Assembly: GCA_034336665.1 (NCBI GenBank) | Contig: JAPFBE010000003.1 | Span: forward strand, 58,323,352 to 58,387,351 | Origin: Luscinia megarhynchos | Taxonomy: Eukaryota; Chordata; Aves; Passeriformes; Turdidae | Length of the DNA stretch: 64,000 nucleotides | Direction: 5' to 3' | In this document: positions 59,722 through 64,000 of the stretch, one piece after another | Layout of the letters: each line of letters opens with the position of its first letter | Position numbering within the stretch: position 1 is the stretch's first letter | Notes under the pieces: model-generated | What the model saw: only the letters and a program-made list of their open reading frames with translations | Told to the model about the DNA's origin: nothing | Database searches by the model: none | Translations under genes and position numbers: made by a program

Positions 59722-62700
59722 GCCAACAAATTGTCTGTGCTCTGAAAGCACCTCTATAAACTAAAAGTTAGACTATCAAATACTTGCATTTGAATTGAAG
59801 ATATATTTTACAAATAAATAAACAATGAGCCCTGACATGAAATCAGAGGAAGGATGAGGAAAAAACTGAAGAGAAAAACTGTTGGACAATGATACATTCC
59901 TCAGCATGACAAATATAAAGAAATGGAAGAGCCATAGGTAAGTCACCCCTCTTGGGACTGGAGGAATTCTTGACATTAGAAGCTATTGAAAAGGGGCAGT
60001 ATCTAAAACTGGATGGATTAGGAACCTGAGAAACTGAAGAACACTCAGTAGGAAATATCTATTTTGCCTGGAGTGAGAAAACATGAAAAAGAGTACTAAA
60101 AGCAGGGAAAGGATTCAAGCAAACCTAAAAACGACACTAGCTTTGCCAAGCTTGTCTGACTGCAATTTCTACAATGAGATTTCTATTACTGTTATGATGG
60201 GTATTTTTCAAATATATAAATAATTTCCTTGCTTAAGAATTGACCTGTCCCCTCCTGAATATTTTCCATTTGAATCTAATTGCAAGACTTGTATGAACTT
60301 TGTTTCTTTCAACACGTTTTGATTAATCACTCCTTCTTGAGAGAAATCTGTGCTCTTCCTAGCTGTAAATGCACTGAAAGGCACTATTCATTGGTCCATC
60401 ATTGTGCAGATTCCATACTGCCTGGTGTGCATATTATGGCTTTGTAAAACAACACACGAATTCACTCTTGCAGCCTTGAGCTCCAGCTATGAGGCACGGG
60501 TCAGAACAGAATAGCTGGAAAAACTGATTTTTTCCCTCTGAAAGTTCCTTTTGATTTCCAAAAATAACCACTGTTTCCAAAACATTCAAGGCACATATGT
60601 TTCAATTGTAAATTATCTAAACTTGTTTATACATATTGGTGATTCACGATCAGAGTGCGAAAGCACTTTTCCACTCCCTGTTTGGGCAGGTTTTTCTTCA
60701 AAGTCTTCATCCTTTCCTGGAATATACAATTCTTATTTTACTCCCTGTAGAGTCCTAATTGTCAGTAATCATCAATGATCTTAGTCTCGGTTTCAAATAT
60801 TTTTGTTCTCACATTTTCCTTCTGTATTTTCAGGCACTTATAACAATACGTAATGGGTGCATTCATAAGGATTTTGTGATGCAGGTTATGTGGGTCTTCC
60901 AGATTAAATTGAAAAAAATAAAAATTTTGTGTGAGAAGAATATGAACAGTTCAGGTCAGGAAGATGCCAAAGGAATGTGCTTTTCTTAAAAGGCAATGGC
61001 ATGAAAGGAGTGGTTAAGAAAAAGGGAAATTAAGAAAAAAACCAATACCATGGCTTGTTAATGCTTTGACTTAATTTTCTGGTCCTGCCTCTTACACATC
61101 CATTAACCCCTGACAGTAAGGCAGGCAGGAATAGAACTGAACACTGATTTTACTTTCAGTGAGAGATACTTGCTATCTGAACAACTTCCTCTTCCTTCCT
61201 CTTCCTTCTGAAAAATATGAACGTATGCCAAAATGGTTTTACATGACTACACTCTTTTTTCCTTTTTCCTTCCTGACAACATTGGGATTCTAAGAGTGAG
61301 CAGCATAGGGAAAACTGATACAAACATACTCAGTTTGGAAACTAAGTGGTCTTATCATCCCTCATGAAGAAGATAAAGAGGCTCAAAAAAGTCAGTTACA
61401 TGATTTACTGCACTCAACAACACAGGTGTTTCATATCTGTGCCATATTTATGCCAAACAGCCATTAAACACATACGAGTCTGTAATAGTGGCCACTGTGA
61501 AGATGAGCCAAAGGCTGGTAGTTTTGTCTAGACTTCAGCTGGTCAGACAAACTATGGTATATTGTGTACTAAACAAATCTTAACTATTTTGGAAGTGGAT
61601 CTAGAACTACATTCATGCCAGTTATGTGAATGTGGGATTGAATCCTATTAAATTCTGATGTGAAATCATCTAATTTAATAACATTAACCCCTGGAGAGTA
61701 AGGAAGCACTGGCATATTTTTGACACTTTTATAATCCCTCAGTAAAGACAGAGGCTGTGTTTGTTGAGGATCACACAGCTGACCCGGATACACTGTGCAT
61801 TGCCCCTACAAGCCACTGTCACAGCTATGGGAAGAAAAGAACTTGCATGAACCCATTAGAAAATAAGCCACAATAAAAGCGTGGGAATTATGAAGACGGA
61901 TCCTGTACTCTATTATTAAAATTATTGATGCCCCACACATACTAATATTTCATTCTAACATATGAGTTATTTTCACAATACAGTACTTCCCTTTCAATTT
62001 CAGAATCCATTTTCTTCTAATGCATTGCAAAAAAATCTTTCTGGGTCTCTAAGTAAAACTGACCAAAACCATTAACAAATTTAGCTTCAGCTGATTTTGT
62101 GCAGGACCTTAATGACATTTTAGCATCCAGTATCCTTAATCCTACATTGCAGTAAAATGGAGAAGAAAAAAATCTTTAAAAAGAGCATTCACCATTTAAA
62201 GAGAATTCCAAGCAGAACAACTGTGCACTTTTGTATCTTAGCAAGTACTATTCAAAGTACATCTGCATTGAATGTATATTAATAGCTTATTGTTAACATG
62301 TTTATAATAGTATCCAATGTAATGAGTAAAAGACACTTAGCAAAGCCAACTGAAATCAACATTTAAGTAGATCTATTATTCAGTCATTCATGTTTCCAGA
62401 TTATTAACAACATTCCCTCAACTATTTTAAGCTGTATATCAACTCCTCATTCTTCAAGTCCGTTACAACTAACTTAAGACTAAAATTCCTCAAGTTGTAT
62501 TTATTGTGGAGACAGGGAAAGAGAGGGAATTTAATCTTCTCCCGTCTTGTCCCACTTGAAATGTTATTTATTCCTGGGAGATTCATGCAAGAGGTTGAGC
62601 CAACAGCTTTCACTGTCTAAACCTCCATTACAGTTGTGTAAAAAGCTGACTCTCTAAGACAAAGGACAGAACATATACTCAGAATTAACTGCTGGTGGAA

Positions 62701-64000
62701 AGAGAGCTCATGGTTACAGGTTAGGAAATATCTTTTAGAATTTGTAAGTAGAAGTCAGACAAGCTTGAAAATATTTCTAGCTTTGAATAGATAAGTAATC
62801 AGTGAGTGACAGCTCCCAGTAAAATGTGAAGGGCTTTTTCCTTAATGCTGACTGGGATGCAAATAATTTTTTTTTGGTTGTAGATATTCCTGCCATCCTG
62901 CTCTGTAACTGACACTGCAACACTGCAAATCGGCCAGAGTGGATGGTCTTTTAAAAAAGCAGCTTACTTTTGTATCCTGACAGGGTTAACTTCATTAAAA
63001 TTCCTGAAGGGCACAGGAGGTGTCAGTGCCTCCCATTCAGGACTGCTTGCCAGAAAGTTTCTTTGTGGGGCTCACAGCAACAAAAGCAAGTTTCTGCCTC
63101 GGGAATGGCAAAGAAACTCTGGTTTCCAATGGGGGTGAGCTGCCTCGTGTACAGGGGAACAGACCTTTCACCTCTTTGTTTTAATTATCTCTGGCGCTGA
63201 CAGGGTGAACTCATATCTAATCCTCTCACATAAAACACAATGCTTGTTTTAATACTCCAGGTATAAAAAGGTAGAAAAAAGAGAAAAAACCACTTTGATT
63301 CCAGGCTAACATCCTGCAGGTGTAAAGGGATGAAATTTTTACTTTAAAAAATAGTCTGTATTTCCATTCTTCAAACCTCCACAAATCAAGTATTTCTTAT
63401 CCTTTTGGGAATGTTTAAGTAGAGCTGGGCATTCCTTACAGGCTTTTACATCTTCATAATAGAAATAAATGGAATTCCTCTTTGTTGCATGTGGCTACAA
63501 GGAATCAGCCACTCTACTAAGCCTTTTAAGCATTCAGTGGATCATTCCACATAGAATATTTACTAAAGATGCAACCAGCATGATTTCATCTGTCACAACT
63601 GAATAAATGCATACAAATTATACAAGCAAACAGGGACACCTTTACACCTGTAAAGAATATTTATGGAGGAAAATCTTTAAAAAAAAAAATTTTAGGGTGC
63701 CCAAATACTGTTTTTACAAGCACTAATTCTACTATTAGTAATAATATTGCATTACTGGTTGTTTCTTACTGTTGATCAGAAGAAAATAGGGAAAAGAATG
63801 CACTAAGATCTGAGGTAGAAAATAATTAATATAATTCAGGTGCTTAGTTCAATGTAAATTAAGAAGGCATGCATTAGCTTAATTAGTTGCATGATTAGAC
63901 AGCCCTGGAAAGTAAAGGCAGATGTAGGCTGGCAAGATCCCATTCTTCATTTACTCTTTTTATCATAAAGGAAAGAACTCTTCCAAGATCCAAATTAGAA

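Larger units (their letters stand above)
57301..64000 (-). other. VWA8: VWA8 intron, continuing past the window edge
   Basis: I could not find another VWA8 exon in these 6.7 kb, so they are probably one long intron. The content is AT-rich, with a poly(T) of 21 at 59276-59296, a perfect 14-bp tandem repeat (59572-59599) and a 14-bp direct repeat (59688-59721). An unrecognised exon cannot be fully excluded because I know the upstream VWA8 sequence less well. Confidence 0.65.

Noticed and set aside
62970..63200. Possible plus-strand exon in the last visible VWA8 intron
   Set aside because: The 76-codon frame has no recognised homology and no convincing splice borders in phase.
1..64000. CRISPR array, bacterial operon, integrated virus or intact endogenous retrovirus
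   Set aside because: No regularly spaced repeats, no ribosome-binding-site gene runs, and no paired LTRs or gag/pol-like frames were seen. All gene evidence is of the vertebrate spliced type.

Overview
This is a vertebrate nuclear sequence, most likely from a passerine (songbird-group) bird. Three things point there. There are short spliced exons with GT-AG borders in long AT-rich introns. There are several CR1 (chicken repeat 1) LINE fragments. At 55757-55887 there is a short tRNA-Ile-headed SINE with a CR1-like tail, an architecture I know from the passerine TguSINE1 family. An intronless ITPRIPL1-like Mab-21-type gene copy also fits, since I recall many copies of that family in songbird genomes. 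The neighbouring genes match the RGCC-VWA8 neighbourhood of human 13q14.

Layout. Positions 1-8790 hold the 3' half of RGCC on the + strand: two internal coding exons, a last exon with only 8 coding bases, and a 3' UTR. The RGCC start lies upstream of the window. Positions 8791-34699 are intergenic. The one clear gene-like object there is the ITPRIPL1-like open reading frame at 17466-19163 (- strand). Its C-terminal three quarters look intact, but its ancestral membrane segment lies in another frame. The rest of the intergenic DNA holds two CR1 fragments, small tandem repeats and probably some conserved non-coding DNA. Positions 34700-64000 hold the 3' end of VWA8 on the - strand: eight consecutive coding exons (57300 down to 34818) encode the last 368 residues, including the complete VWA domain, and the stop codon and a likely poly(A) signal are present. 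RGCC and VWA8 are convergent, with about 26 kb between them.

Repeats inside VWA8 introns include a CR1 3' end (about 36538-37150, + strand) and the SINE (- strand). An old, heavily decayed LINE (about 44225-45255, - strand) still shows two reverse-transcriptase landmarks.

The two single-copy genes are unrelated in function: a small cell-cycle regulator and a mitochondrial AAA+/VWA ATPase. No operon logic, CRISPR array, structural RNA gene or bacterial-type system is present. The most unusual item is the frame-broken ITPRIPL1-like locus.
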